This document shows positions 33,783-43,711 of a stretch of 64,000 nucleotides of DNA, piece after piece (positions within the stretch are counted from its first letter, which is position 1; each line of letters begins with the position of its first letter). The translations under genes and the position numbers were made by a program. A model generated the notes under the pieces. That model was not told where the DNA came from. It saw nothing but the letters and a program-made list of their open reading frames with translations, and did no database searches. Source of the stretch: Paenibacillus sp. RUD330 (GTDB taxonomy: Bacteria > Bacillota > Bacilli > Paenibacillales > Paenibacillaceae); contig NZ_CP022655.2 of the NCBI RefSeq assembly GCF_002243345.2, positions 3,164,501-3,228,500 on the forward strand, written 5' to 3'.

Positions 33783-34022
33783 CTATGCAAGGAGAAAAAT
33801 CATCCAGCCGCCGAAGCCGCGCCGCGGCTGGGAGGACGACGTCCGGCGGCCTTGAGGCGGAGGCTGCCGGACGCTCCGGACTCGCGCTTCCGCTTGCCGG
33901 AGGCGCGGCCCTCTCCCTTGTTTGGAAGGCGGAGCAGGATGGTATTTTATGTCTGAAGCCGGATGGCCGCCGCCGATCGGGGCCGGCCTCCGGCGCAACC
34001 AGATGATCAAGGAGAGATGACG

Positions 34023-35948
34023 ATGCTGCGGGAAGCGGTCTATCACCGGCCCAAGCTGAATTGGGCCTATGCGTATGACACGGAGACAGTGCATCTGCGC
34101 CTGCGCACGAAGCGCGGCGACATCGACCGGGTGCAGGCGGTAGCCGGCGACAAGTACGGATGGGAGCAGACCGCAACGGACATCGAGCTGCGCGTGTTCG
34201 CCAGCGACGCCATGTTCGATTACTGGGAGGCGGCGGTCATCCCCGCCTTCCGCCGCCTCCGCTACGCCTTCAGGCTCCATTCCGGCGGGCAGACGCTCTA
34301 TATGACCGAAGCAGGCTTCGTCGAGGAGCTTCCCGACAATCCGCCGGCGCTGTTCGAGTTCCCCTATTTGAACGCCGCGGATGTGTTCGAGCCCCCCGCC
34401 TGGGTGAAGGACGCGGTATTCTATCAGATCTTCCCCGAACGGTTCGCGAACGGCGACCCGTCCCTCGATCCGGAAGGAACGCTGCCCTGGGGAGGGGAGC
34501 CTTCCGAGGAAAGCTTTTTCGGAGGAGACCTCCAGGGAGTGATGGACCGGCTGGACCATCTGACGGAGCTCGGCGTGAACGCGATTTATTTCACGCCCGT
34601 GTTCGAGGCCGAGACCAACCATAAGTACGACACGCAGGATTACATGCGGGTCGACCGCAGCTTCGGCACCAACGCCAAGCTGAAGGAGCTCGTGGACCTC
34701 TGCCATGCGCGAGGGATACGCGTGCTGCTGGACGCCGTCTTCAACCATTGCGGGCAATCGTTCGCGCCGTTCGCGGATGCGCTGGAGAACGGGGAACGCT
34801 CCCGTTATGCCGGGTGGTTCCACAGGCGTCCATGGCCGAGCGGCAGCGGCGGCTCCTCCCCCTACGAGACCTACGCTTTCGAGCCGCTCATGCCCAAGCT
34901 GAACACGGCTCATCCCGAGGTCAGGAAGTACCTGCTGGAGGTCGCTCGGTACTGGATCGAGGAGATCGGCATCGACGGCTGGCGCCTGGACGTGGCCAAC
35001 GAGGTCGATCACCGGTTCTGGCGCGAATTCCGCCTGGCCGTCAAGGAGGCCAGACCCGATGCGTACATTCTCGGCGAAATCTGGCATGATTCCATGATGT
35101 GGCTGCAGGGCGACCAGTTCGACGCCGTCATGAACTACCCGTTTTCCAGCGCCGTGCTGGAATTCTTCGCCCAGGAGGACATCGGCGCCGGCGAATTCGC
35201 CGATGCGATCGGCCGCCAGCTGGCCGCCTACCCGCGCCAGGCGACCGAGGCGGCGTTCAATCTGCTCGGCAGCCACGACACGCCGCGCCTGCTGACGATA
35301 TGCGGCGGCAGCGTCCCCAGGATGAAGCTGGCCGCCCTGTTCCTGCTCGCTTATCCCGGGGCGCCCTGCATCTACTACGGCGACGAGGTCGGCCTCGACG
35401 GCGACGGGGATCCCGGCTGCCGCAAATGCATGGAATGGGATGCCGGCCGGCAGAACGCCGACCTGCTCGCCTTTTACAAGGCCGCCATCGCCCTGCGCCG
35501 CTCCTCTCCCGCGCTGCGGAGCGCCGGACTCCGCTTCCTGCAGGCGGATCCGGGCGAAGGCGCTCTCGCCTACGAGCGCGCGGGCGGCGGACAGCGCCTG
35601 CTCATCGCGATGAACGCCCGCGGCGAGACGGCGAGCCTGCGGTTCGGCGCGGCGCCTCCGCACGGCAGCGATGCCGCTCAGCCCCTCTCCTTCCGCGGGT
35701 TCGGCGAGCCGGGCGAATCCGCGTCCTCCAGCCCTTCGCCCGGACAAGCCGTCCGCCCTGAAGCCGCCTCGCCGACGCTCCCGGCCGCTCCGTCCGGGAC
35801 GGATTCCGCCGGGCGGAATCCCGCTTGGAGGACGCTCCTCTCCAGCTTCGAGGAACGCGGTTCCATCCGGACGGAAGCCGACGGCCTGCTTGCCGTCGAG
35901 CTTCCGCCCTACGGCTTTGTCGTCCTCGAGGCGGCGGAGGCCGGTTGA
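34023..35948 (+). CDS. GH13 alpha-glycosidase (neopullulanase/cyclomaltodextrinase type)
   Basis: A 641-residue cytoplasmic enzyme that splits alpha-glucans or cyclodextrins. It has an N-terminal domain of about 120 residues, then the (beta/alpha)8 barrel with DAVFNHCG (region I), the nucleophile Asp323 ([10 protein letters not shown]), the acid Glu352 (ILGEIWHD) and Asp419 (GSHDTPR). Near the C-terminus a Ser/Pro-rich stretch of about 60 residues interrupts the beta-sandwich, which is unusual. ATG 34023 lies 8 bases after AAGGAG. No signal peptide. Confidence 0.92.
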   Translation: MLREAVYHRPKLNWAYAYDTETVHLRLRTKRGDIDRVQAVAGDKYGWEQTATDIELRVFASDAMFDYWEAAVIPAFRRLRYAFRLHSGGQTLYMTEAGFVEELPDNPPALFEFPYLNAADVFEPPAWVKDAVFYQIFPERFANGDPSLDPEGTLPWGGEPSEESFFGGDLQGVMDRLDHLTELGVNAIYFTPVFEAETNHKYDTQDYMRVDRSFGTNAKLKELVDLCHARGIRVLLDAVFNHCGQSFAPFADALENGERSRYAGWFHRRPWPSGSGGSSPYETYAFEPLMPKLNTAHPEVRKYLLEVARYWIEEIGIDGWRLDVANEVDHRFWREFRLAVKEARPDAYILGEIWHDSMMWLQGDQFDAVMNYPFSSAVLEFFAQEDIGAGEFADAIGRQLAAYPRQATEAAFNLLGSHDTPRLLTICGGSVPRMKLAALFLLAYPGAPCIYYGDEVGLDGDGDPGCRKCMEWDAGRQNADLLAFYKAAIALRRSSPALRSAGLRFLQADPGEGALAYERAGGGQRLLIAMNARGETASLRFGAAPPHGSDAAQPLSFRGFGEPGESASSSPSPGQAVRPEAASPTLPAAPSGTDSAGRNPAWRTLLSSFEERGSIRTEADGLLAVELPPYGFVVLEAAEAG

Positions 35949-36056
35949 GGAGCGGGCTTCTCCTCCGGCTCCGGCGCGGGATCATTCTTTTTTGAAACAT
36001 TTCCCTTTCATTCCCGTCCGTTATACGGACACTCATTCGAAAGCGAGGGAAACCAA

Positions 36057-36965
36057 ATGAAAGCTGTCAAAGCCATGAAAGCCGCAGCGGCTGCGGCGCT
36101 GATCGCGGGAGCGGTCCTGCCGGGCAGCGGCGTGGCCGAAGCGAAAGCGGCGGCTCCCGCCCCTCTCCTCTTCATCGACGGGCAGGCCCAACCGTCCGCC
36201 CTCAGCTTGGGCGGGCGCATGCTGCTCCAGCTCCGCTCCCTCCAGGATCCGGACTGGCTGACCTACTCGTACGATGCCAAGACGCGCACCGTGCGGGCCG
36301 CCAGCAAGGACAACAGCAAGGTCATCGAGCTGAAGGAGGGCTCCAGGACGGCAATCGTCGACGGCAAGCCGGTTCCGCTCGACGTCTCCATCGTCATCCG
36401 GGACGGCAAAACCTATGTGCCGGTCCGGTTCGTAAGCGAGAGCATGGGGGCTTATGTCGCCTACGACAGCGCCAAGAGCCGCACCATCGTCCGGACGCCG
36501 AACGGGCAAAGGAAGTACGACGCGCTCATGGGCGGCGATCTCGCCGCGGCCCGCCAGGCTGCGATCGCCCTTAAAGCCCTCTCGCTGAAGGACCCGCTGG
36601 CTGCGGAGGGCGAGGGCTTCTCCGTCACCTACAGCTTCCCGGCAGGCGAGGCTCTGCGCTACGAGATGGTGTACAAGCAGCTGCTCTCCTCGGTTGTCAT
36701 CGACGCGGATGGAATCGCTCAGACCGTCTATCAGAGGAGCGAGATCTACGGCCAGCCGCCCAAGGAAAAGGGAACCAAGCCGAAAAGCATCGCTCCCGGC
36801 TACTATTTCACGGACAATGTCATGGCCGGTTATATGTATTACGGCTCCATCGATTCCAATGGCGACGCCAAGGAGCTCGACGCCATCGAGCGCGCCAGCC
36901 ATCCGGAGTACAAGAACAAGCTCATCGTCCCGATTGACGGGGAAAAGCGCACCGACGGAAAATAA
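36057..36965 (+). CDS. Secreted stalk (copper-amine-oxidase N-like) domain protein
   Basis: A 302-residue exported protein with a signal peptide of about 31 residues (AEAKAAA). Two stalk-type repeats follow (about 35-145) with the signature IVIRDGKTYVPVRFVSESMGAYVAYDSAKSR. The second half (about 165-295) is unrecognised and contains AGYMYYGSIDSNGDAKELDAIERA. Stalk domains are common wall-associated modules in Paenibacillus. Despite the name they show no amine-oxidase activity. Confidence 0.82.
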   Translation: MKAVKAMKAAAAAALIAGAVLPGSGVAEAKAAAPAPLLFIDGQAQPSALSLGGRMLLQLRSLQDPDWLTYSYDAKTRTVRAASKDNSKVIELKEGSRTAIVDGKPVPLDVSIVIRDGKTYVPVRFVSESMGAYVAYDSAKSRTIVRTPNGQRKYDALMGGDLAAARQAAIALKALSLKDPLAAEGEGFSVTYSFPAGEALRYEMVYKQLLSSVVIDADGIAQTVYQRSEIYGQPPKEKGTKPKSIAPGYYFTDNVMAGYMYYGSIDSNGDAKELDAIERASHPEYKNKLIVPIDGEKRTDGK

Positions 36966-36977
36966 CTCTTCGCAAGC

Positions 36978-37023
36978 AAAAAAAGAGCGTGTCCCTCCTT
37001 CGGAAGGGACGGCGCTCTTTTCA
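36978..37023. terminator. Bidirectional terminator
   Basis: AAAAAGAGCG-GTCCCTCC-TTCG-GGAAGGGAC-CGCTCTTTT hairpin with a TTCG loop, between converging genes. Confidence 0.85.
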
Positions 37024-37079
37024 CTTTTCGGCCAGGCCGCCGAGGAAAGCCTCCAGCGCCCGGGAAATCCAGCTGGTTA

Positions 37080-37673
37080 TCACTTCTTGGGATAGATCCG
37101 TTCCCCGCGCTCAAGCATGTCGGCAAACGCGAGGATACGGGCCGCGCGCGTCTCCGGCTTTTTGGCCTGATGGACGCGATACAGCATTCCATACCGGTTC
37201 CGGCTGTCCAGCCCGGCGAAAAAATCCCGGGCCGCGGGCCGCCGCTCCAGCTCCGCCGCGAAATCCTCCGGCAGCTCCATGCCGCTCTGGCTGTCGTAAG
37301 CCTTGTCCCATGAGCCGCTGCGGCGGGCTTCGTCGACCGCCTCCAGGCCGGGCGGCTGCATCCGCCCTTCGGCGATGAGCCGCTCCGCCTTGTCGCGGTT
37401 GATCCGCGACCAGACGCTCCCGGAGCGGCGCGGCGTGAAATGCTGCAGCCAGCTGTCCTCGTCCGCCTTCTCCTTGCGGCTGTCGATCCACCCCCAGCGC
37501 AAGGCGCATTCCAGAGCCGCCTCGTAAGCAATCGAATGGTCCGCGGCTCCTTTTTTGGCGATCCTCAGCCTGATTCCGGACGAATCCCCGTGGAACTCTT
37601 CCAGCCAGGCGTCGAATCGAGCCGCATCGGCGAACGTCAGGATCGGCTTTCCTGGTCCGTTTGGTTTCGGCAT
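37080..37673 (-). CDS. YdeI/OmpD-associated family protein
   Basis: A 197-residue protein matching the YdeI-like family. Signatures are WLQHFTPRRSGSVWSRINRDKAERLIAEGRM and the start FADAARFDAWLEEFH, with IAYEAALECALRWGWIDSRKEK between. The biochemical role is unknown; some relatives are linked to peptide or bacteriocin tolerance. ATG 37673 follows AAGGAGGGGCAGGC. Confidence 0.85.
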   Translation of the reverse strand: MPKPNGPGKPILTFADAARFDAWLEEFHGDSSGIRLRIAKKGAADHSIAYEAALECALRWGWIDSRKEKADEDSWLQHFTPRRSGSVWSRINRDKAERLIAEGRMQPPGLEAVDEARRSGSWDKAYDSQSGMELPEDFAAELERRPAARDFFAGLDSRNRYGMLYRVHQAKKPETRAARILAFADMLERGERIYPKK

Positions 37674-37923
37674 GCCTGCCCCTCCTTTTCCAAGTCGTAA
37701 TCGAATGTCAATCCAAACGTCCCGCAGCCATCTCTTCACGGCCGTCTCTGGGGAACGGGAGCCGTCCAGGCCGCTCTTGCTTTCACAGAATCCCCTCCAG
37801 CCCTATCATGCCATAAAATTTTCCAGCAGGATAGGCGGCGCAGCCTTCCGCTCCCGCGCCGCTGAGGATGGACGCACACCGCCGCCGGGCGATGCGGCCA
37901 GCGCCTTCCGTCTCGGCCAGGAA

Positions 37924-37972
37924 TAAAAAACCAGGCCCGAGCGCTCCACGGAGCGAACGGGCCTGGTTCGGA
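37924..37972 (-). terminator. Terminator after the STAS/SpoIIAA-like gene
   Basis: AACCAGGCCCG...CGGGCCTGGTT stem with an inner CGCTCC/GGAGCG stem, followed by TTTTTT on the minus strand. Confidence 0.88.
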
Positions 37973-38041
37973 TATTTCTTCTTCGCCATCCGCCGATTCA
38001 AGACTGGATCTCCGCAAGGGCCGCTTCGCCTTTCCCGTCGA

Positions 38042-38413
38042 TCAGGCTTTTTCAGTCAAATATTGAAGCGCCTCTTCATAGGAGGACCAATGCGTTTCGG
38101 TCGAGTGCTGGGATTCGGCAGCCGTGCGGCGCAGCTGAAGCTCGCTGATCTTGCTGGCGACGACAACAGCAGCCGCGCTCAAGCCCGCAGCCTTGATGTC
38201 GCGCTGATGCTCCACCAGCCGCTCCCGTGCCGCTGGATTGAAGGCCTTCATCTCCCGCATGTCGACGATAAGGCTGAAATCGTCCATCCCCTCGTCCTTC
38301 ACCATTTGCAGCAGCTGGGAATTGATGGCGTCGACTTCTTCGGGAGCCACATTGCCGTCCCAGACGATTTCCAGAATACGCTTGGCCTTATGAATGATTT
38401 TGACGGAACTCAT
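38042..38413 (-). CDS. STAS/SpoIIAA-like small protein
   Basis: A 123-residue single-domain protein. Secondary-structure-like text SVKIIHKAKRILEIVWDGNV, then DFSLIVDMREMKAFNPAARERLVEHQRDIKAAGLSAAAVV fits the STAS/SpoIIAA-like fold that occurs in lipid-binding and regulatory proteins. No phosphorylatable anti-sigma-antagonist serine motif is evident, so the role is unclear. ATG 38413 follows AGAGGTGGATT. Confidence 0.7.
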   Translation of the reverse strand: MSSVKIIHKAKRILEIVWDGNVAPEEVDAINSQLLQMVKDEGMDDFSLIVDMREMKAFNPAARERLVEHQRDIKAAGLSAAAVVVASKISELQLRRTAAESQHSTETHWSSYEEALQYLTEKA

Positions 38414-38507
38414 AATCCACCTCTTGAATGAATTTACTCTACCGACTTCTTTATTAACGGAAGATCCGGCTCAAATTCTTAGGTCTTTTTGCCTAGAGAA
38501 TTAAAAA

Positions 38508-38546
38508 AAACGAAAGCCGCCTTCCCGGGGAAAGGCGGCTTCTCCT
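38508..38546 (-). terminator. Terminator of the GH38/lpl-type operon
   Basis: AAGCCGCCTT-TCCCCGGG-AAGGCGGCTT followed by CGTTTTTTTT on the minus strand, just past the stop at 38553. Confidence 0.88.
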
Positions 38547-38552
38547 TATTCA

Positions 38553-40946
38553 TCAAACCCATTCCATCGTGATCCGGACGCCGGACGGACGGCCGGGATG
38601 CCGCAGAAGCAGCGTCGACGATGCCGAATCGAACACGGTCTCCACGGAAAGCTCATCGGCCTCTACGGCCGCATCCCGGCCGGATAAGCCCGCGGAGGAG
38701 CCGGATGTTTCCCCGGACGCTCCGGCATCGGCCGGCTCAGCCGAAACCCGGGCCGGGCTGGAAGGGACCCGCAGCCTTGTGCTCACCAGGATGCCGGCCG
38801 GCGACTCCGACACATAGGAGAAGCAGGAGCCTTCCCGGCGCTCGTCCCGGATGCGCGACGAGCTGACGAGCAGTGCCGCCCCGCAGCCGCCGGCCTCTCC
38901 GGCCTCACGGCTCCCTCCCTCCGGCGCAGAGCCCGCAGAAGCTTCGGCGCATGTTCCGGCATAGCTCAAGTCATAGAGCAGGCAATCCTCGCCCGGCGCC
39001 AGCTCGACCCGCCGCAGAACGGGCAGGTCGGCCTCGAACAGATCGATGAAGCCGCCTTGAAGCACCGTCTGCGCGGCCTTCTTCTCCGTCGCGAAGACGG
39101 CAGCCGTTTCCGTTGTTTCCGTTGTTTCCGTTGTCTCCGCTTCGTCCAGCGCATGCGCGATCACATACGGGCCGCGCTGGATGCGCAGAACGCCGCTTTC
39201 CCTGTACGCATCCGCTTCTCCGCGCAGCTCCAGCGCGCGCCGGATCAAGGCGAGCACCTTCTCTGCGCCTTCCGGAGAACGGGACAGCTCGGCCGGATGG
39301 CGGTTCAGATGCAGGACCGCTCCGTCCCCCACGGCATGCTCGCCTTCCTCCGGGTCTCGTCCGAGCCCCATCGATTCGAACAGATGCTCCTCCGGACGCT
39401 CATATACCCGGCTGCCTGCGCCGCGGTTCCACCATTCCCTGACGCCGTGATAGGGATCCGAGCCGTCGCCGGCGTAGATCAGCACGCCGCCCTCGCGCAC
39501 CCACTGGCCAAGCGCCTGATGGATGCCGGGATGCTCCGGCTTCATGAATTCATAGCTCAGCAGCAGCACGCGGTAGCCCTCCAGATAACCGGGGAAGGTC
39601 AGCATATTGTCCAGCTGGACAGGACGGAGAGGAATGCCCTTCTTCACCGGCGGCAGCGCCAGCCCGTAGAACGCCGACCAGTCGAGCAGCTCCTGCTGCC
39701 GCTCCGTCAGGCCGTCTGCCGCTGCGGTGCCGTCATAATTGAAGCCCTCTTCCTCCTCCCCCTCCGCCAGAACGTCTCCGCGCTGGTACATGGCCGAGTT
39801 GGCGAGGCAGAGCCCGATGCCTCCCGTCCGGGCAGCCCATTCCCCGTCGGCCCCGGAAACCTCGTTGTGGTTGTGCATGTCGCGCAGCGCGTTCATGACC
39901 GTCAGCAGAACGGTGGCGTACCCGCCGGGAATCGTCTCCTTGCCCTTCCCGTCCTCGGTCGGGTAGGGAAGCTCGAACACCCGCCAAGGCCAAGGACAGA
40001 CCTCGTACCGGCTGACTCCGGGATGTAGCAGCGAGGCGGTTACCGTCGCCCGATAGTTGCGGCGGTAGTCGCTCCAGCTGTAGCGCGGATTGTCCTCGAT
40101 CGGATCGTGCAGGAACCACATCTCCCGCCCTGTTCCGCGCGTAAGCTCCTGCATGATGCCGTACTCCAGATACGCCGTCTCGAAAGTCCGCTCGCGGCGG
40201 ACTCCCTTGTAGACGTTGGCCGTGCGCGCCGTTCCGGTCCAGATCTGGGCGATGAAGCCGTCGCAGGACGGCATCGAGACGAGCAGCGCCTCGGGACTGA
40301 CGATCCGCCACTGCGTGTAGTTGATCAGGCTGTGCGTCGGCACGTAGAACCGGACCCGCCGTCCGTAGGCGACGAGGGAGTATTCCTTCATCTCGCTGCA
40401 GATCCGGTCGAGAGCGCGGTAATACATCGCCGCCTTCAGCTTGGAGGCGCGGTACTGGGCATCCGGCGAGGAATGCGGCTCCTGCCACTCCGTTCCGTAA
40501 TGGTTCAGCCACTCCCGCTTGAACGCTCCCTCGTAGCCCGCCTGCGCCCAGAACTCCGGCTCCTCCAGATGAATCGCCTCGACGCCGCAGTCGATCGCCT
40601 TCCTGATATGCGCGGCCAGGTAGTCGGCGAAAGAGATCGTCGGCACCATGTACGGCACATCCTTGCCATGCAGCAGATGGCCGCCGGAGCGCTCCGTCTG
40701 CGCTTCATCCCAATGCTCCCGGCCGTCGAAGCGGCCGTACAGATAATCCTGGTACTCTCCCCAAGAGACGCCGGTCATGAGATGGATCCTGTAGCCGGCT
40801 TTTTTCCACCCTTCGATCCGCCGCGGCAGATCCTCCGAGATGCCGTACACCATGACGAAATCGGTGCGCAGATCGTACTTCGGCCCGTAGGGACGGGATT
40901 CCTGGAATCCCGTCCATTCCTGCCTTTCCTGCCCGTTCCGGTTCAA
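38553..40946 (-). CDS. Large protein of unknown activity in a mannosidase/sugar-transport operon (putative glycoside hydrolase)
   Basis: A 797-residue cytoplasmic protein I cannot place in a numbered glycosidase family. The first half has features of a TIM barrel: GYRIHLMTGVSWGEYQDYL, AIDCGVEAIHLEEPEFW with candidate catalytic acids, LLVSMPSCDGFIAQIWTGTAR, and HPGVSRYEVCPWPWRVFE. Around 450-540 there is a GATase/trimerisation-like segment (YRVLLLSYEFMKPEHPG...WVREGGVLIYAGDGSD), as in GH42 beta-galactosidases. The C-terminal part has low-complexity inserts, including tandem ETT repeats. It is the last gene after GH38, two permeases and a binding protein. Confidence 0.65.
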   Translation of the reverse strand: MNRNGQERQEWTGFQESRPYGPKYDLRTDFVMVYGISEDLPRRIEGWKKAGYRIHLMTGVSWGEYQDYLYGRFDGREHWDEAQTERSGGHLLHGKDVPYMVPTISFADYLAAHIRKAIDCGVEAIHLEEPEFWAQAGYEGAFKREWLNHYGTEWQEPHSSPDAQYRASKLKAAMYYRALDRICSEMKEYSLVAYGRRVRFYVPTHSLINYTQWRIVSPEALLVSMPSCDGFIAQIWTGTARTANVYKGVRRERTFETAYLEYGIMQELTRGTGREMWFLHDPIEDNPRYSWSDYRRNYRATVTASLLHPGVSRYEVCPWPWRVFELPYPTEDGKGKETIPGGYATVLLTVMNALRDMHNHNEVSGADGEWAARTGGIGLCLANSAMYQRGDVLAEGEEEEGFNYDGTAAADGLTERQQELLDWSAFYGLALPPVKKGIPLRPVQLDNMLTFPGYLEGYRVLLLSYEFMKPEHPGIHQALGQWVREGGVLIYAGDGSDPYHGVREWWNRGAGSRVYERPEEHLFESMGLGRDPEEGEHAVGDGAVLHLNRHPAELSRSPEGAEKVLALIRRALELRGEADAYRESGVLRIQRGPYVIAHALDEAETTETTETTETAAVFATEKKAAQTVLQGGFIDLFEADLPVLRRVELAPGEDCLLYDLSYAGTCAEASAGSAPEGGSREAGEAGGCGAALLVSSSRIRDERREGSCFSYVSESPAGILVSTRLRVPSSPARVSAEPADAGASGETSGSSAGLSGRDAAVEADELSVETVFDSASSTLLLRHPGRPSGVRITMEWV

Positions 40947-41036
40947 ATGCGTCCGTCCCCTTTCCCGTTCGGTCTCAAGCTCGCCCGCAGCCTTCCCCTT
41001 GCGGCTCCGGCCTCCCCGCAGCCTTGCGGACCAGCG

Positions 41037-42698
41037 TCAGTTCGGCATCGCCAGCTTGACGACTTCCTTGCCCTTGAGGTTGTCGTTCACGTACTTGATC
41101 GCCTCCGGATAGCCGGTCTTGTTCAGCTGGTCGCGCAGCGCGCCGATGACCTTGAGCGCCGCGTCGTCGGACTTGGTGAAGATCGCTTCCTTCCACACGT
41201 CCCCGATCTGATCCATGGACGGCTTGAGCGCCTCCCACTGAGGCGACTTGGCCATGACGTCTCCCGGGTTGTAGGCCGAGATGACCGAGATGCCGTTCGG
41301 ACGCAAAATCTTGCGCGCATTGTCCATCTTGGAGATCCGGTCCTGATCCGCCCAGATGTCGCCTCCGAGAGTGTTCGTGCGGTCCTGGCCGGTCATGTCC
41401 TCGTAGCCGATGGCGAAGCCTTCGTTCTTCTTGGCCTTGCCCGTCGTGTCGCCGGCGAACTTGTCGAAGTAGTCCGGCTTGGCGACGGGCTTGCCGTCCA
41501 CCATGTCGTAATGGACCCCTTCCACGCCGTAATGGACCAGCCTGAAGCCTTCGTCCGAGGCGAGGAAGTCAAGCAGCTTCAGCGCGGCGTCGACGTTTTT
41601 GCATGCCTTGGTGATGACGGTCACGTTGTTGCCCTGGATGCCCAGATCGACCGGACGATCCGGCTCGGCGCCGGCCCGCTCCAGCGGGCCTACCGGGACA
41701 TAGTCGGTTCCCGGATGCGCTTTCACATAATCCTTGGAGGCGTCGATGATCGCGGGCAGATGCGCGGCCAGGACGGCGATGCGCCCTTGCTTGATCTTCT
41801 CGTTGGCGATCGGGTCGGTCTGCGTGAACGCCTCCGGATCGAGCAGCCCCTCGGAGATGAGCTTGCGGTAGTACAGCGTGTAATCCTCGTAAGGCTTGGT
41901 GAAGAACACATGCTCAAGCGTGCCGTCGCCCTTGTCGACGTAATCGGAGCCGTAGAACATCGTGCTGCCGATGCCGACGGCCCAGCCGCTGTGGAAGCCG
42001 CCGAGCGGGATGACCGGCATTCCGTTCTCCTTCAGTCCCGCATCCTTGATTTTCTTGAGGAAATTGTACATGTCGTCCTTCGTCTTGACCGACTGCGGAT
42101 CGATGCCGACCTTCTCGGCGATGTCCTTGCGCACGTAGAAGCCGTACAGCCAGTCCATGGCGTCCTTGTCGGTCGAAGGCTGGTTCTGGTACATCATGTA
42201 CTTCTTGTCGCCGAATGCTCCGATCGCCTTGTCGTACAGGGCGGGCGGCACGTTCTCCTTGGCGATCGCCTTGGCGAGGTTCGGGTAGTTGCCCAGCTTG
42301 CCGGAGATGTCGACGAGCTGGTCCTCATTGGCCGCCTTGATGATGCCGTCCAGCTCCCCGCCCCAGGCCGGTCCCGTGTAGATGTCCGGCAGATCCTGCG
42401 TCGCGAAGATCTGGTTCACCTTCTCGACCTCGCTGCCTTTGGTGTAATCCATCTTCACCTTGACGCCGGTCTTCTCCTCGATCGCCTTGGCGACGGGCGT
42501 CGGATCGACATCCCCGGTGCCGGATCCGTTCCAGTTGTGCAAAATCTTCAGCGTCACTTCCTTGCCCGAGCCGCCGTCCCCGCCGCCATTGCCCGCTGCC
42601 GCATCGTTGCCTCCGCCGTTGCTGCAGCCGATGAGCGTGCCGCCCATCACCGCCGCCGCTAGCAGCGCCGCCGCAGCCTTCGTCCGCTTGTTCCTCAT
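41037..42698 (-). CDS. Sugar-binding lipoprotein of a CUT1-type ABC transporter (LipO/LplA family)
   Basis: A 553-residue extracellular solute-binding protein. The lipobox is TLIG-Cys25, then a Gly/Asn-rich linker, then LKILHNWNGSG, and a bi-lobed binding domain with ALKLLDFLASDEGFRLVHYGVEGVHYDM, the family hallmark. It sits next to two LplB/LplC permeases with no ATPase gene; such systems share a genome-encoded MsmX-type ATPase. The ligand is probably an oligosaccharide related to the GH38 substrate. Confidence 0.9.
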   Translation of the reverse strand: MRNKRTKAAAALLAAAVMGGTLIGCSNGGGNDAAAGNGGGDGGSGKEVTLKILHNWNGSGTGDVDPTPVAKAIEEKTGVKVKMDYTKGSEVEKVNQIFATQDLPDIYTGPAWGGELDGIIKAANEDQLVDISGKLGNYPNLAKAIAKENVPPALYDKAIGAFGDKKYMMYQNQPSTDKDAMDWLYGFYVRKDIAEKVGIDPQSVKTKDDMYNFLKKIKDAGLKENGMPVIPLGGFHSGWAVGIGSTMFYGSDYVDKGDGTLEHVFFTKPYEDYTLYYRKLISEGLLDPEAFTQTDPIANEKIKQGRIAVLAAHLPAIIDASKDYVKAHPGTDYVPVGPLERAGAEPDRPVDLGIQGNNVTVITKACKNVDAALKLLDFLASDEGFRLVHYGVEGVHYDMVDGKPVAKPDYFDKFAGDTTGKAKKNEGFAIGYEDMTGQDRTNTLGGDIWADQDRISKMDNARKILRPNGISVISAYNPGDVMAKSPQWEALKPSMDQIGDVWKEAIFTKSDDAALKVIGALRDQLNKTGYPEAIKYVNDNLKGKEVVKLAMPN

Positions 42699-42791
42699 GG
42701 TAACCCCTCCGATATTCGTAAGTGGTATATGATAAAGTCCCTTCCCGGCCGGCCGGCTTGAGCCCGATCCGCCGGCTGCGGGACGTTTACC

Positions 42792-43688
42792 CTAGCCTTT
42801 GACCGAGCCCATCATGACGCCCTTGACGAAGTATTTCTGCAGAAACGGATAGATGCACAGGATCGGGAACACGGTGATGACCAGCAGCGCCATCCGCAGC
42901 GATTCCGGCGTCGCTCCCGCCACGTTGACGTTCATCGTCTGGCCGCCCTGCTGGGCCGCCCGCTGCATGGAGGACGACAGCGCTTCCGCTTCGGTGAGCA
43001 TCTGCTGAAGCAGCGTCTGGACGGGAATGAGGCTCTTGTCGGAGACGTAGTAGGCCCCGCTGAACCAGTCGTTCCAGTGGGAGACGCCGATGAAGAGCGA
43101 GATCGTCGCCAGCACCGGTCCCGACAGAGGGAGAATGATCCTCAGGAAGATCTGGAAGTCGCCGTAGCCGTCGATGCGGGCCGACTCCTCCAGCTCCTCC
43201 GGAATTCCTTGCAGGAACGTGCGGATGATGACGATGTGGAAGAAGCTGAACAGCATCGGAATGACGTAGACCCAGAAGCTGTTGATGAGATGGAGCTTCT
43301 GGAGCGTGATGAAGTAGGGGATGAAGCCCGCGCTGAAGATCGTCGGCAGGAAAATATAGAAGGTGAAGAACGTCCGGCCGGGCAGCGTCTTCTTGGAGAG
43401 CGCGTAGGCCATCAGCGTGCACAGCGTCACATGCAGGAACGTGCCGAGCAGCGTCCGCAGCAGCGTGATCTTGTAGGCCTGCCAGATCTTGGCGTTGTCG
43501 AAGATCTGCGCGTAGTTGTCGAGCGTGAACTGGCGGGGGTAGAAGTAGAGCGCCCCCATCATGGAATCTTTGCCGTCGTTCAGCGAGTAGACGAGAATAT
43601 AGATGAACGGGTAGATCATCGACAGCCCGAACAGCGTCAGGACGGTGTAGTTGAACACGCTGAAGAGGGAGAATTTGCGCCTTCCCAT
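42792..43688 (-). CDS. lplC: Sugar ABC transporter permease, LplC/YtcP type
   Basis: A 298-residue inner-membrane permease with six helices. The coupling motif is EELEESARIDGYGDFQIFLRIILPLSGPVLATI; the C-terminal LQKYFVKGVMMGSVKG is diagnostic for this branch. The ATG at 43688 has AGGAGG 11 bases upstream. It pairs with the LplB-type permease. Confidence 0.92.
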   Translation of the reverse strand: MGRRKFSLFSVFNYTVLTLFGLSMIYPFIYILVYSLNDGKDSMMGALYFYPRQFTLDNYAQIFDNAKIWQAYKITLLRTLLGTFLHVTLCTLMAYALSKKTLPGRTFFTFYIFLPTIFSAGFIPYFITLQKLHLINSFWVYVIPMLFSFFHIVIIRTFLQGIPEELEESARIDGYGDFQIFLRIILPLSGPVLATISLFIGVSHWNDWFSGAYYVSDKSLIPVQTLLQQMLTEAEALSSSMQRAAQQGGQTMNVNVAGATPESLRMALLVITVFPILCIYPFLQKYFVKGVMMGSVKG

Positions 43689-43711
43689 GTTGAGCGGAGC
43701 CTCCTTTCGGA

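Noticed and set aside
36057-36965. Copper amine oxidase enzyme
   Set aside because: Only the small stalk domain is present; there is no catalytic domain or topaquinone motif.
40107-42662. 851-codon open frame on the plus strand
   Set aside because: It lies opposite the 797-residue protein and the sugar-binding lipoprotein; its composition is rich in Arg, Asp, His and Val, as expected for the complement of G+C-rich genes, with no domain or ribosome binding site.
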